A DNA stretch of 64,000 nt from assembly GCF_963662255.1 (NCBI RefSeq), contig NC_085049.1, positions 62,791,158 through 62,855,157 of the forward strand, written 5' to 3'. This document shows positions 38,201-50,932 of the stretch, piece by piece (within the stretch, counting starts at the first letter, position 1; every line of letters starts with the position of its first letter). This DNA comes from Cinclus cinclus (taxonomy: Eukaryota > Chordata > Aves > Passeriformes > Cinclidae). A model generated the notes under the pieces. It made no database searches, was not told the DNA's origin, and saw only the letters and a program-made list of their open reading frames with translations. The position numbers and the translations under genes are program-made.

Positions 38201-41139
38201 ATATTTCATCAGAGAATTACAGAGCAATTGTGGTACCTGAGGCCAAACGATGCTCCTGTCCCCACAACATTCACACGTGGGCTCTATATAGTGGCAATGT
38301 TCCCTTCACAGAGTTATCAGCTGTCACCCACCTGATGCTATCAGCTAAGCTTTTGCTTTTCTAATAGGCCTACTGAACCCATATCTACTGTTTGGTTTTT
38401 TGTTTTGGTGGTGTTTTTCGTCTTTTTAAATCACTACCATTTACTGATTCCCCATACTTAATCTTGTTGTTGCTGGATTTCTGATAATAAGGTTCAGCTC
38501 ATCTTGTCACATTTGAATTGCCTAAGATAACTCTTGCTTTCCCAGGTTAACATTGGTCACAAACCAGCATTATCAGAATGCAAAGGGGGATTTTTCCCAC
38601 GTCCCACTCAAATATCTGGACTAAAAGGATTTTTACATTTGAAAACCATGTAGAAATTGAAAGCATCTAAGAAAAGAGAAACAACTAATTCTACCAACAC
38701 AGAAAGAGACAATATTAATATCTTAGCTATTTTTACCATTTAAAAAGCAATTATTTAGTCTTTTATGTGTACTGGGCCCAGCTTAAAGACACAACTTCCC
38801 ATCCATTTCAGACAGCTTTTCACAGAGTTCCCAGGAGTGGTGCAAGTTCCTCCTTCTGCCTCAACCCCAGCTGCACTCTGAAAATGTGGTTGCAAAAGGG
38901 TGCAAGAGTGAGCTTTTAGTCATCAGCACTCATTTTAGTCACTCAGGTGACTGAGCCATGCCCTGCTGTATTCAAACATCAGGAGGGCACACAATGAGAG
39001 AAGCCTCAGCTGATGTAACCAGAGAGCAGAGCCTCTGAGGATGGAGATGGCCGAGACAGCAGTTCAGAATGAACCCTTCCCCACTCCAGCAATGCCTAAG
39101 GAAAATCCTTCTATTCATCCAGTTTAGAAAAAGGAGCATAAACTCATCATACTGAGCTAGCAGAAGACTGATGGATGTATGTTTATAGGCAATTATGACA
39201 TACAGCACTCACACTAAGATCACTAAGAGACCCCCAGAGCAGGTACCAATGCACACAGAAGCAAAACAGCCAGCTTGCTTCTGAACTGCCCTTGCACACG
39301 TACTGAAATCTAATTGAATGCACCAGTCCCACCACACCATATTTATTTCTGGCACCACTTGCACAAAAAGACAAGGAGTTTTTCAGCAGGAGATTCTCCC
39401 TCCCTGCTTTTCCACATTGCCTGTCAAATCACAAAAGGCTTCACCAGGACAGAAGGAAATGGGCAGTGAGATCCTTCCAAATCTGGACAAGACAAACAGA
39501 CCCTTCTAGAACTTCCTAGTTTCTCAGTATGATCTATAACAGTGGCATTTTGATATCAGTCTCTGACACTTACATCTCTCTTGAAACCCACACATTTCAC
39601 CCACCTTCTCTCTCTTTTTGCTGTGTCTGCTTGGCCAGAGAGCACAGCACTCCATGAAGCTCCTTACACTGTAGGAGGACAGCAGCAACTGAACATATTG
39701 CAGAGGTTAAATGAAACTTGAATAAATCTTTTCTCTGTGAGCTTTCACACCAAGTAAGAATTCAGAAGGGAGGAAAACAGTGATATGAATAAGAATAGTT
39801 ACTGCTTTTGAGCATGCCTTCTACCACATTTCCACCTTAGTGTAATCCAATCACTATTCCACTTTTCACTGAAGATATATAGACCTCACATTCCCATTCC
39901 CTGGTCAAAGGTGTGTGCCTGCACGGATACATTTGCTGTACATTGGCTGTACTCTCTTTGTCCCTTGAATTTGGACACTGGTACCTCTGCCTTCAAAAGC
40001 ATGCTATCAGCATTATGTGGAGCCTTCCTCGCAGCAATGGCAGTAAATCATTTGAGGGGCTATAAATCATTTGAAGGCAAAAGAGACTTTCCTAACAGCC
40101 CATATTGATGCCCAACTGCAGTACATTCCTTTGATTCCACCCACAAAAACAAACCAAAATGTCCATCCAGGCTTTCTTCTTCCACAGGGACACCCCCCTC
40201 TCCTGTGGAGCAAACCTTTCTTTGTTAAGAAACAGCATCTTCAACCTCCAGTTCCTCATGCTTTTGCTGTACCAACATTGTCTCCTCACAAATGAGAAGT
40301 GTCTCCCTTTGAGTTCCTTTCTCCATGTCATTTTTCCCTTGAGTTGCCAGCTCAGTCACAAAGAAACAATTTTGCATACAGGCGTAACAACCAAGTCACT
40401 CCAGTGGCAGTGTTCTCTCTGTAAATTGTTGGAGCTTTCTTGTTTGAATCTGGGAAAACTTAATCATTTAATGCAATACTGGAAAAAAGAGATCCTCCAA
40501 AAACTGCTCCTTAACCTATTTCACCATTTGACTGCTGTCTTACTGATGCTGCTTTACTTATCAAGGTGGTCTAACCTTCTCTGTGCCACTGGGCTGATGC
40601 CAGACACGTCAATGAGCCACACACAGAGGCACATCACAGCAACCTCCTCTCAGGAGCATGCTGCACTGAGTAACAGGGATAAGAGTACAGCAAACATGCA
40701 TAGGAGTACTGAGGAGCACGTGACAGCTGTTAGATTTCGGAAAGCTTAGGTGACAACACTTCCCACCCACCTTCCTCACCTGTGTGAGACCAGAGCAGTG
40801 AAGCGAGGCTGGCTGGTTAGACTGCATTGACAAGATAAATGCATGCCCTTGAAAAAGCCCTGGTCCTATTGACGTCAAAAAGCGATGGATTGGGTCCCCT
40901 GTCAGACACAGAAAGCAGACATCTGCTTCACTGCAAATGCAAAGAGGAATTCATTAAGTCAAGCATAGTCTTATTCCAAACCAAACACTATTAACATTTC
41001 AAGTGCTTAAAATTTTTAACTGATGTAAATTCTCTTCAATTCTCTTCTTGATATCCTGTGTTAAATAGTGATAAATGTTCAAATCAAGAATTTTATTATT
41101 TCTTATTCCTTTATTGTTACATTTTGTTGAGGTTTTTTG
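35201..41139. other. AT-rich non-coding DNA, no gene seen
   Basis: Contents are an (AAAT)n-type repeat at 35975-35996, a G-run cluster at 36866-36892 and a short TA run at 37629-37640. A 196-codon plus frame lies at 40159-40749, and its Leu/Ser/His-rich translation has no recognisable domain. No transposon end is recognised. Composition becomes slightly GC-richer between about 38760 and 40900 without an identifiable cause. Confidence 0.5.
36866..36892 (+). repeat. G-run cluster, possible G-quadruplex
   Basis: Three G runs of 5, 7 and 5 bases are separated by 5-base spacers (ACTGA and CTGAA) in strongly AT-rich surroundings. The 7-G run can supply two G3 tracts, so a four-tract quadruplex on the plus strand is possible. 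The two spacer-plus-run units look like a degenerate duplication. Confidence 0.6.
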
Positions 41140-41640
41140 ATACTTTCCCTGTGCTGCCCCCCTCCTTATTCTATGCATTTCTCCCCCTGCTGTGTGCATC
41201 TGCTGTGTCTCTCTCTCACTTGCTCTCTCCCTGCTGTGTACATCCACTATTTCTCCCCACCACTCCTCTGTGTATGTTTGCCATCTATCTCTCTCCCCCT
41301 CCTGCTGGGAGTATTCACTGCCTCTCCCCCTCCCCCCAGTACGTGCATCCATCCTGCATCTTCCTCTGCCGCTGCAGTGCACATGAGCCTTTTCTCAGCA
41401 ACTCCTACTGGCATTCATACTCACCTTCCTCTGCCTGCCTTCCCTCATGCCCTCTCCTCTATTTTTCATCCCCTCCTTCATGCACCTCTTATCCCTGCTC
41501 ATCTTTATCCTATTCTCCCTTCCATCTTTCTGATATTCTGGCTCCTTCTGTCTTCTTATCTGCACCACTCTTCTCTCAGGCTCCCCTTTGTACCATTTCT
41601 CTCCAGTTCTCTCTGATCTGCTCTCACAAATTGATTCTAC
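41140..41640. repeat. pyrimidine-rich degenerate minisatellite
   Basis: About 500 bp is strongly C/T-biased on the plus strand. A phrase of the type CTGCTGTGTACATCCACT...CTCTCCC recurs in diverged form near 41178, 41229, 41300 and 41345, and a related CTCCTACTGGCATTCATACTC phrase lies near 41402 (given here only as a block). Spacings are roughly 45-70 bp. Stop codons are rare in such DNA, which explains overlapping open frames plus 41058-41717 and 41137-41616 and minus 41395-41691. Their Ser/Cys/Leu/Pro-rich or Arg/Glu-rich translations are low-complexity. The origin of the repeat unit is unknown. Confidence 0.6.
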
Positions 41641-44600
41641 AGGAAAAATGTTCTTATTTGCAGGGGTGTGCAAGCCTGCATTGCAAACCATTCAACACTG
41701 TGTCAAATCTGAGGTAGTCAGCTTAATTCGCAGAAGAATCCTTGCTTCCTGCCATCATGCATGCAGAGTAAAGTCTCCCAAAACACTTTCCTGTCCTTTT
41801 TTTTCCACGTATGACTGCACTGCTGGGTACATTTGCATGTAATGCAAAGTATTCAAGTACACGAAGTATATGCTTTTGCATATGTGCAAGGTTCTTACTG
41901 GTAAAAGAAAAGGATCTATTATGACACTAATCCTAACTGTTGCGGTTTAGGTCGCAAAAAACTAAACATGTGCTTTAATTGATATAAAATAGTGGGGCAG
42001 AATGAAATCCAAATGCATCCTATGATTTTCTATCTCCCTTTCCAACTGATGTATAAGAACAGTGACTTAGTCATTCAGTGACCAACAAATTGAGTCAGCT
42101 CTCTTCCTTCTCATGAGAAAAGTTCATCAACTTGCTCTCATTTCCATTGTTCAAGTATGTCACTTGAAAAATTTAAGACTGATCACAGTACTCATCCTCC
42201 AAGAGCTCCAACAGGGATACCTACACAACCCTGTATTTTCTCATTCAGCAGTAACCAGTGCTGCCTTTCACTTAGCTAATCACTTACAATACCTATTCAG
42301 TTCCCCAGTTTTCCACTTTTGACTATTAATATCCAGATATTAATTACCAGATACCCAGTACAGTCAGATGATGTAAACCAGATCTCCTTGGTCTAGAAAT
42401 TCATTAATTTTAGCAAAGACACCATCTCTGCCTGGCATAATGCCCCTTTAGTAAACCCTTCTAGTATTTATTCCACTTCAAATTATTCTCAAGCGTTAAA
42501 TATTTATATTTTCTGTAAGATGTGTCCTACTGTCCTACTAAGGCCTTGTTTAGAGGCCACTTTTTAGAACATACATAATAGATTTGTCATTTTGCTTCCG
42601 CTAAGTTTTACTTACACATCTAATCTCCTGACTTCCACTTATTTAAGTGGAAGCCTAGTCTAGTCACACCTCATTTGTCATGTCTGCTCATTACTGCCAC
42701 CTCCACAGGTACCTATTTTGCTTGGGATCTAAGTCCTAGGCAGCTTGCTAACTGTCCCAGGTCTCCTCCAGTGCATCTTCCTCTCCCACCCCCTTCAGGT
42801 GGTCACCCCTAGCGAGAGGGGCACCATGGCACAAGCACGGTTACTTGGGGCTCCTGAGCACTCAGTGCTTTCAACCTCTGAAATACAACAGAGTTATTTC
42901 ACAGGCAAGGAAGCTGCTCTTGGTTGTGTTACTCCCATGTGTCTGGGGTATGTCAAACCTAGAAGCACTAACAAAACCCTCCTGAGGCTGGCATTTTGAG
43001 AAGGCATATACTCATGACCCTGGCATCCACACATCTAAGTCTTGCTCAGGTTTTCTAGATCATCAGCTGCTTTAAAACAGAGGCTCCCACCTGCTGGTTC
43101 TGACCCTGAACTTGACTAAACAGTTTCTGCTCTGATTTTTGTCAAATTCTTTTATAATTGGGATACTTTACTTGGCAAACTGGAAATACTTCCACAGAGA
43201 GTAGCAAATGTTATTGAACTGTGAGTTGAAAAGACTCAATAAAATATTTCCTGAGTATCAAATTCAATTTACTTTAATCACAGAGGTCACTGCTAATCTC
43301 CTTTTTTCAAAAGAAAAAAGAAATTAAGCAGAACTTCATATTCAAATGCATAAATACACCTGCTTTACATTTTGTATTAAATAAGTCAATTTAGTTTTAA
43401 GAGTGACTTGTCATTATGATTGTAGTAAGAGGAAGTTTTGGCAGTTGCACAGAAAAAAAACGAATGAAGGATTTAGTGCTTCAAATATGACCTGGGCTTG
43501 AGAAATAGGCTCAGTTGGTGAACACTTCTGTGAAAGTGATCAACACGAAAATGGATAACATTGCCACTGACATTTTTATCACACAGTTTGAGTGTTGACA
43601 CTCCAAAGAGATAATAAGAACGGTCCAAAAGATCAAAGTTCCTGTCGCAGGCTTTCTGCACTTTCAAGGAGATGATGGCACATCCATTTATACATGTTTC
43701 AATGTTTGGAAATGTTCTTTTTCTTTCTTTATCCAAAGAACTTTAAGACTCATCTACATGACATTGTGCTAATGAATAGATTCTTCAGAGAATGACAAAA
43801 TAGGCAGGTCCATACCTACACATAAAAGCTTAAAAAGAAAACTAGGATATTTTTAATGAAAAGCACCTTAGAAACATGAAAGAACAGTGGGAAAATATCA
43901 TGGATATTCTTTTCCACATAAAAATACCTGCAATATTTTTGTTACCTTACTAAAGTTAAAAGCTCCATTTGTATTTTAAAGAACAAGTTGCCACCATATC
44001 CCAACTAGACAAAGTAATTTTATCTTGGTCATCTAGAAACAGGTCAAACCAGTTTGAATTTCCTGTTTCTTTTGCCAAACAAAAGCTCTTCATCTGAGAA
44101 TGAATTTCCATGCCCTGATGGAATAAGCAGCTCACAGGAGAGTGATCTAACAAAAATGACTGAGGCTCAGGATATGAATGTAAAACTGATTGCTTGACCT
44201 GCTCTGTAACACAGCTCGTATCATGCATATGCACCTGAGAAGCTATTATGATTTGCACATCTTCTGTCTGAATGACTGCCATCCTATCTGTAATAACTTT
44301 ACCAGTTAAATCACCATCTGTTTCACAAGCTTTCTAATGTTTATATCCCCCTTTTCTGTCCTAGGAAAAGAACAAAATTGTTTTCCTCTACCGCATGAGA
44401 AGAAATATCCCTGCACTCAGATGGAGAGCTAAGCTAACATATCTTAACTGTCTCTATCAAACCAAGACATAAATTTTAGCATTCAAATGAACCTGAATGA
44501 AATCTACGATCTGCTACCCCTATAAAGGGCAAGATAGAACAAAAAACACATTACATGTTTTCCTTTGTCCTTCTATCCCACCTGGCAAACTTGCTTAAAT

Positions 44601-47600
44601 GCTAATGTAACTGGTGATAATGAACGTACAAAAACCAGAACCATGACACATACCAAGAGAAATGACACAGCATTTACAAGGATCCCAAATAGATCCCACA
44701 TCAACATAACCAGAGAAAATTTGGATGCTCTCTAAGTTAAAAGCTTTGGAGACTATAGGATCTGTTCTTCCCTGAATTATTAACTGGAGTTTAAACAGCT
44801 CCCATACTGCTATTCATTTTTTCATTGTTAAAAAAAAAAACCCCAAACAATACAGAAACCAGACATCTCTGCCAAACCCAAACACCAAACAAAACCGAAC
44901 CCGAAAAATCTCTACTCCGACAAAGCTACATTTGTCCTAGCCTTGCCTGCAAAGCTCAAGGAAATAGGCAGTATGACCTCCATCATTGGGGAAGTCTGTA
45001 ACCACATTTCTCACATTTTTACTGCACAATAATAAATGCAGACAATGCTGACTCCTGGTACAGGTAGATCAGAGATAATAACTGCAAGTCAGAGACTTAG
45101 AGAAATTTCACGGGAGGGGGCTCTAAGGGAACCTTTGCATAAGATGTATCAATATGGATTTGCAGAAGCATTCTGGAACAGTGAGGATTGCTATTCACCT
45201 CTCAGGACCCTGGATTATAAAGTCAGAGTAGAGATCATAGTGACTATATATAAAATCTTTCACAATGGGCAAGATTAGGATTAATTGGTTTTTCTCTCTT
45301 TATGCCTCTCCTGGACAATCAGCAGGACCTTTTGGGTTTTGTTAATGTTGAAAAAAAAGTGTTAATTAAAATAACAAATGCACATTAGAAACCAACCAGT
45401 CACAAAAGGAGCTTCTGCTATGTTTCTCTATTACTCAATTTTACTGACACAAAGAAAAATTACTTTCCACTAGTTGTTTGTCATAGTCTGCTCCCTTCCC
45501 TCCCCATACAAGCAGTTCAGAGAGTTAGCAATATGGTGCCATCTATCAGAAAGCACAGAGGCAAAACTGTTTTGAAACCTCTTTCCTAATGCACATAACA
45601 TGCTTAGTGATCCCCTCCCTCCAGGTCCCACACGTTTCTTGTGTCGGTGAGATTGAAAATTTGCTGGGAGCAGACCCCATATCCAGGATGGATAAAATTT
45701 TTGAGCAAAAAAAAAAAAATAATTGAGCAATAAGCCCTTTCTCCCCACACAACAATTTGTCTTCAAATTGATAAAGAGCCTTCAGAGCATTCAGTTGACA
45801 ACTTAGAGATGCAGGCTTAACACTCATTTGCTGTAACTCTGAATTATGCTGGCAGAAAAGAAAACGGCCCAGGAATCCCTTTCCCTGACCCCAAGCAAGA
45901 TGGAGCAAAAGCACAGAATGGCACAACAAACACAAGGAGGAGCCCCCGGAGCACACATGGCAAGGTTACTGGCCCTGAGGCAAGGTTACCTACAGCCACC
46001 CTTTCCCCAGCCAAAAGCTAGCCAGCCTTTTATCAAAGACTCCTGATAGCAACACCTTCACAGACATCCTGAAACCGTAACCTCAAATCTGAGCCCCCTC
46101 TACCACAGCCATTAACCAAAAACATTTCCTAGCAGCCAAGCAAGAGTTAAAGCTTTCGAAAGTCTCACTGGTAATAGCTGCAAAAGTTGCCAGCACAAAA
46201 AGGAGGGAACAAGATTGGAACTAGTTCACAACAAATTTTGATAAAATAATAAATAAGAAAAGCAAATCTACTCAATAAATTAAAAATTAAGAAATCTCAG
46301 GGAAAATGAAAAGGGAAATTACTACAGCTCGGAACTTTCTTAAACCTATTGCCATAAGATAACAGGAGTTCTTATACTACTTTTAAAAAACCACAGAGCA
46401 CTTTTAACGGAGAGTTTCCTAGGAATCTGAAACCAAAGCAAAGCCCCCACAATAGTACTCCAGGACCAAAAGCAGAACTCTGCAAGCTTTGAGATGTTAA
46501 CCTCTCTTTCTTTTCAAATTCTTTTTTAATTGCAAGGCTAGTAGTAGGGAGAGTATCTTAGGCATTCACACTTCCATGGTCTACCAAGGAAAAAAGTTCC
46601 AATTGCTCAAGAGGAATTTGGGAGGTGGCAATGCTACAGCGTCTTCTCATCTGCAAGAGGAAAGGATTCGTGTACAAAGTTCGTGTCTTCCAGCTATAAA
46701 ATCAAGCAACAGCTGAAAAACTCAGCTGCATGAAGCAGCTCTACTCATCTTCCTTGTAGTCACCTTCAAAAGTCACCTAAGATTTTGACGAACAGGGCAC
46801 TAAAACAAATGTTCAGTGTCTTTTACAGTGTCCAGAAATGAATGAGCTGCCAGACTCATCAATTTCTAGAAACCAAGGTGACAGAACTATCAAAGACCCA
46901 GAGAAGTAACCACCGCATTGTCTTGCCTGACCTTCTGTGATGACGTGCAGAGGAATGAAGGAGCCACAGGCCTTATCACAGGGAAAGCGCTCTTTGTTCT
47001 TGTAGCTTTCAAAACAAAGTACAATGATCTTTTCCACTGCAGCTGAAGCAATTCTATCACCAGTGTCACTTTTTCTGATGTCTGAACTGCCTACTTCAGA
47101 AACACTTCTCTGCCTAAACACAAAGAGCCCGTGAAAAGACAGAATATGGGTAGCTGGGCTTTTGTCCACAAACCCAGTAGCAAACCTTGTTAAAGGAAAG
47201 TTGCATACTGGCAGTAATAGTTATGGTCTGCATATGACCACATCTATTTTCTCTCAGATGCAAATCCAGATAGGGAGGCAGCTAAGAACACAGTCCAGGT
47301 CTCTTGCAAGGCTAGGAAGGCCACTGCTTGGAAGGAGGCTATGGGATAAACAGACACTGGGAAAACCTGACTCCCTGAAATCTGGATACCACATTTTATT
47401 GGCACTCAATTGCCCCGATTGTGAAAATGAGCTGGAATAGTCTCTTAGGACAAACTGTCAGAAGCCTGCTTTGCCCTTCCCACTGCACTTCTACCCACTC
47501 TCTTCACTGCAGTCTTGGTCTTCTTACTCCTCCTTTGTTTGAGGGTTTTCTTCCCCACTCCTTTTGTTTCCCAGACATAAAAAGAGAGAAAGAAAGATGA

Positions 47601-50600
47601 TGGGTGACCTGAGGAAAGGATCAATCTAGACACTGAGAGAAAAGAGGCCTGACATGGTTGTCAGTAGATGACACAAAGAGGATGATCTATAGTGCTTAGT
47701 GCCCAGGTTACCTGTCCCGCAGCAAAGGAACATTTTAAAAATAATTATTCTTAGAGAACAAAATTAAAATGTGACATCCACGCCAAATATAAGGAATAAT
47801 TCATGTACAGGTTATCTGATAGTAAATTCACCAGCTTTACCTATTTTAAAACAAATGGAGCTTCTAAATAAACCTTCTAATTTATATGAAAATCTTAGAA
47901 AATATAACAATTCCTACAGTAGTCATGTCCAGCTACAATACCAAAATAATATAATGATTAATTTATGATCAGACTGTCTAGAGGTAAGCTTTTGCTTTAA
48001 ACGCCTGCAAGAGAAAGCCTAATTTAAGCTAGCTAAAACTGGAAATGAGAAACAGATAGGGAACTATTATTGACATTTTTTATTTCCTGAGATCAGTAAA
48101 ATAAACATAACATATGGATGAAAAATTTTTAAAATATACTTCATATGAAAATATTTTTTTAAATAGACATATAAAGACAAGAATAGTAGTGCTTAAGACT
48201 GCAAAAAAAAATCTGACACATCAAGGAAAATTTAAGCTAAGATTTCAACTCTTTTTAATTAAAGTATTTTACCTCTTAAAAGACATATCACTGGCACAAA
48301 AGAAGTTGAACTGCATTCTGTTCTCAATTGCCTGTCATAACCTGTCAATTCACAGTGAGATAAAATGAAATGGTATCCATAAGTGCTGAAACACTAGACC
48401 GTTTATTAATCAGACTGGTTTTTCAACAGTGTTTTCTGTTGATATATTAGGAAATCTAATTTTGTTTTACATAGAGAAGCAGGTGTAAAGTCAATAGCAA
48501 ACACTGTAAGAGCAAAAACATTTAATGCTTTTATATACAGCATAAACTGCTGTTGCAATTAAAGCAGCAGATGTACAGAGCAACAAAAGTAAAACAGTGC
48601 AAGGTACTAAAAATCCTAGGGAAAAAAAAAATCTTACAGATTAATTACGAGATTCAACATATTGAACTCCAGTGTTCTGTCTTGTACATACCTCACCATC
48701 TTTAATAACCCGTAATTCAGATCGCAAACTTCCCAGATAATATTACACATATACTATGCCTATTCCTCTTCATCTACACCTACATTTGTATCGGTCACTC
48801 TCTATTCATTTGCTACTGGTTTTGGATCCTGACTTTTTTTTTTTATTTCGTTCATTATAAGGTTTATTGTATTTTCTTGGCAAAGGGGCAGAACTTTTAT
48901 GGAAGCATTGGAAGCAACACAGCTGTTACGCAGAGTAAGATGAGTACCCAGTTGTGTCTGTCCCCTACCCCTGTACTGACAGCTACCTGCTTCTCCCTTG
49001 GGTTTATTAGAATAAGCCAAGTCCCTTCCAGATACTTACTGATACAATCCTGCTTCTGTATAGGTCACCTGGTAAAATGGAAGACAATGAAGTGCTTTAT
49101 GTGCTTACTTGCTTAGTTTCTTAAAGATCCTGGACTCCATTTGGCTTTCCAAACTAGAAGTAAAGCTGAAGTCAGGGATTGACTTCAAGTAAAGCTAAAG
49201 TCACCAAATTGTTACCCAGTAGCCCTGTACAAATATCTTTCCCTAAATATCAGGACTCCCAGACTCCAGCTGTGAATGGACCTAGCTGTCAAAATTCCCC
49301 CTATGCCCCTTTTACCAGCAGTGCTGCAGGCAGTTCCTCCCAGCCTGATGCACAGTGCTTATGAGGTATCCAGGCAGCAACTTCAATTACATTTAATTTC
49401 AACAGGAAAGACCTCTCAGGTGTAACAAAGAAGATCACAATACCTAAACTTAATCCTTTTTACCAGACTGCCCTACATTGCTTTGGGTCCATGGCTTACA
49501 GTAAGAGGTGACTGCATGCAATTTCCTGAGGATGAAAATGACTGATGTATAACTGGAAAATAACACCTTATGTAAAAAGTGAAAGAGATAGTCCACCATC
49601 ACTTTGTTGAGACAAACAGCAATAACCTTTCCCTAAAAGGAAAGAAATCCTCTCACTTCACAATGACTCCAGTACAGAGAGGATTTCTATTTCCTCCCCC
49701 TTCCCTTTGGGACTGTATTCTTCCTCAAGAGCAAACACCTCAGGCCACCACCTTAGTGTCAAAAGCTTTTTTGGATGAAACAAGGCAGGCAGCACACTCA
49801 GAGTGGAGATGCCCCAGGATCCTGTCCTTGTGGTTGTCATGGCTCAATAAAACAGGCAATAGCAATGCCTGTGCTCAAGGATTGTCTGCATTCCTGTCAT
49901 TTTTTCTTCCACAGCAGCAGCAAAGGCATTTCAAAGGAAGGGCAATTAATAGGAGATTCCTTAATTCAGCCTGACTGACTATTATGAGCCCTGAAGAATT
50001 GATACCACAATCATGGAAACAGATCCAGAGACTTCACATGTGCCAAGTCACCAACAGTCTGTGGCTTTTCCAGAAATGTCAGTGCTAACAACATCTGAGA
50101 ATCAGGAAAGAAAATGTAGAAACTCCTAACATATAAATAAAGGGAAGAAGCTTTCCTTTGGTCCCTTTACAACAGATAAGTATCTGGGTGCCTATTACTG
50201 AAGTCACAGAAAATTACACTCTTATACCAGGCATTTCAAACATTACTTGATGCTTCTTTTAAACAAACAAATGAAAAGACGAACCTAAAATTAATCTATA
50301 TATCTTAGAGTACAGCATTACATGCTGAGTTTCTGCAGTGTACATAAACATGTACCTCAGCAGAATAAGGATGATAAAGTGCAGAAGTATCTTTAAAACT
50401 GTATTCACCACATGACTTAGACCTCATTACTTATGATTAACATGCTCATTTAAATTGATCAGTATTGGTTCTGTGATGGCAAGCTTCACAGTTTCAAACA
50501 TCTGTTTATATGGGGAAAAATTACTCCAAAAGGTAGAAACAAAACCTAAACCATTCAGAAAGCATGCTTCCTTTTATTCTCAAATTCATAAATTAGCCCT

Positions 50601-50911
50601 CATATTTCCTTTAGATTTGGATGGTGACTATTGATTCAATTTTTATATTCTTTCACTGTATCACAGAAAAACACAGGATCTATCATTGCTTTACATTTTC
50701 TTCCTGCTATTAAATCTAATCACAGAAGTAGATCACAAAATTACAGACCTCAAACTCTTCCATACTCCATGCCTATAGTTTTGCACTGCCTCTTAGGCAT
50801 GCCTTCGGCTATACTGCTTTTTTCCTAGTCCCTAACTTCATCAAACAGTAAACCTAAATAATTCTGTCGACTTCAGAGATGAGTCTGGGGATTCAGTACA
50901 ATTCTGGATGA
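41641..50911. other. AT-rich non-coding DNA, no gene seen
   Basis: Contents are a near-palindrome at 42632-42653, an A-run hairpin at 43301-43320, poly(A) runs near 44829-44840 and 45708-45719 and a T run near 48834-48843. Two minus-strand frames at 43473-43736 and 43956-44282 have rather protein-like composition, but no identity or splice context. GC-richer patches at 45840-46100 and 46880-47160 match nothing I recognise. Confidence 0.5.
42632..42653. repeat. 10-bp-arm inverted repeat, 2-base spacer
   Basis: CTTCCACTTA and TAAGTGGAAG are exact complements separated by TT, giving an almost perfect 22-bp palindrome. TAAGTG cores are NKX2-type half-sites, but no binding evidence exists. Confidence 0.85.
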
Positions 50912-50932
50912 GGGTCAGGGAGAGGGGAGGGG
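50912..50932 (+). repeat. canonical G-quadruplex motif
   Basis: Four G tracts (3, 3, 4 and 4) are separated by loops TCA, AGA and A, satisfying the usual G3+N1-7 pattern on the plus strand. The surrounding sequence is not a CpG island. Confidence 0.75.

Noticed and set aside
40159..40749. 196-codon plus-strand open frame
   Set aside because: The translation is Leu/Ser/His-rich without recognisable domains. No promoter, splice or polyadenylation context supports it, and other frames are also open nearby.
41058..41717. 219-codon plus-strand open frame, longest in the window
   Set aside because: It is generated by C/T-rich repetitive DNA in which stop codons are rare. The translation is low-complexity Ser/Pro/Cys/Leu.
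50150..50230. Phrase resembling an old amniote repeat (GGGTGCCTATTACTGAAGTCAC)
   Set aside because: The similarity is limited to about 20 bases and could be chance.
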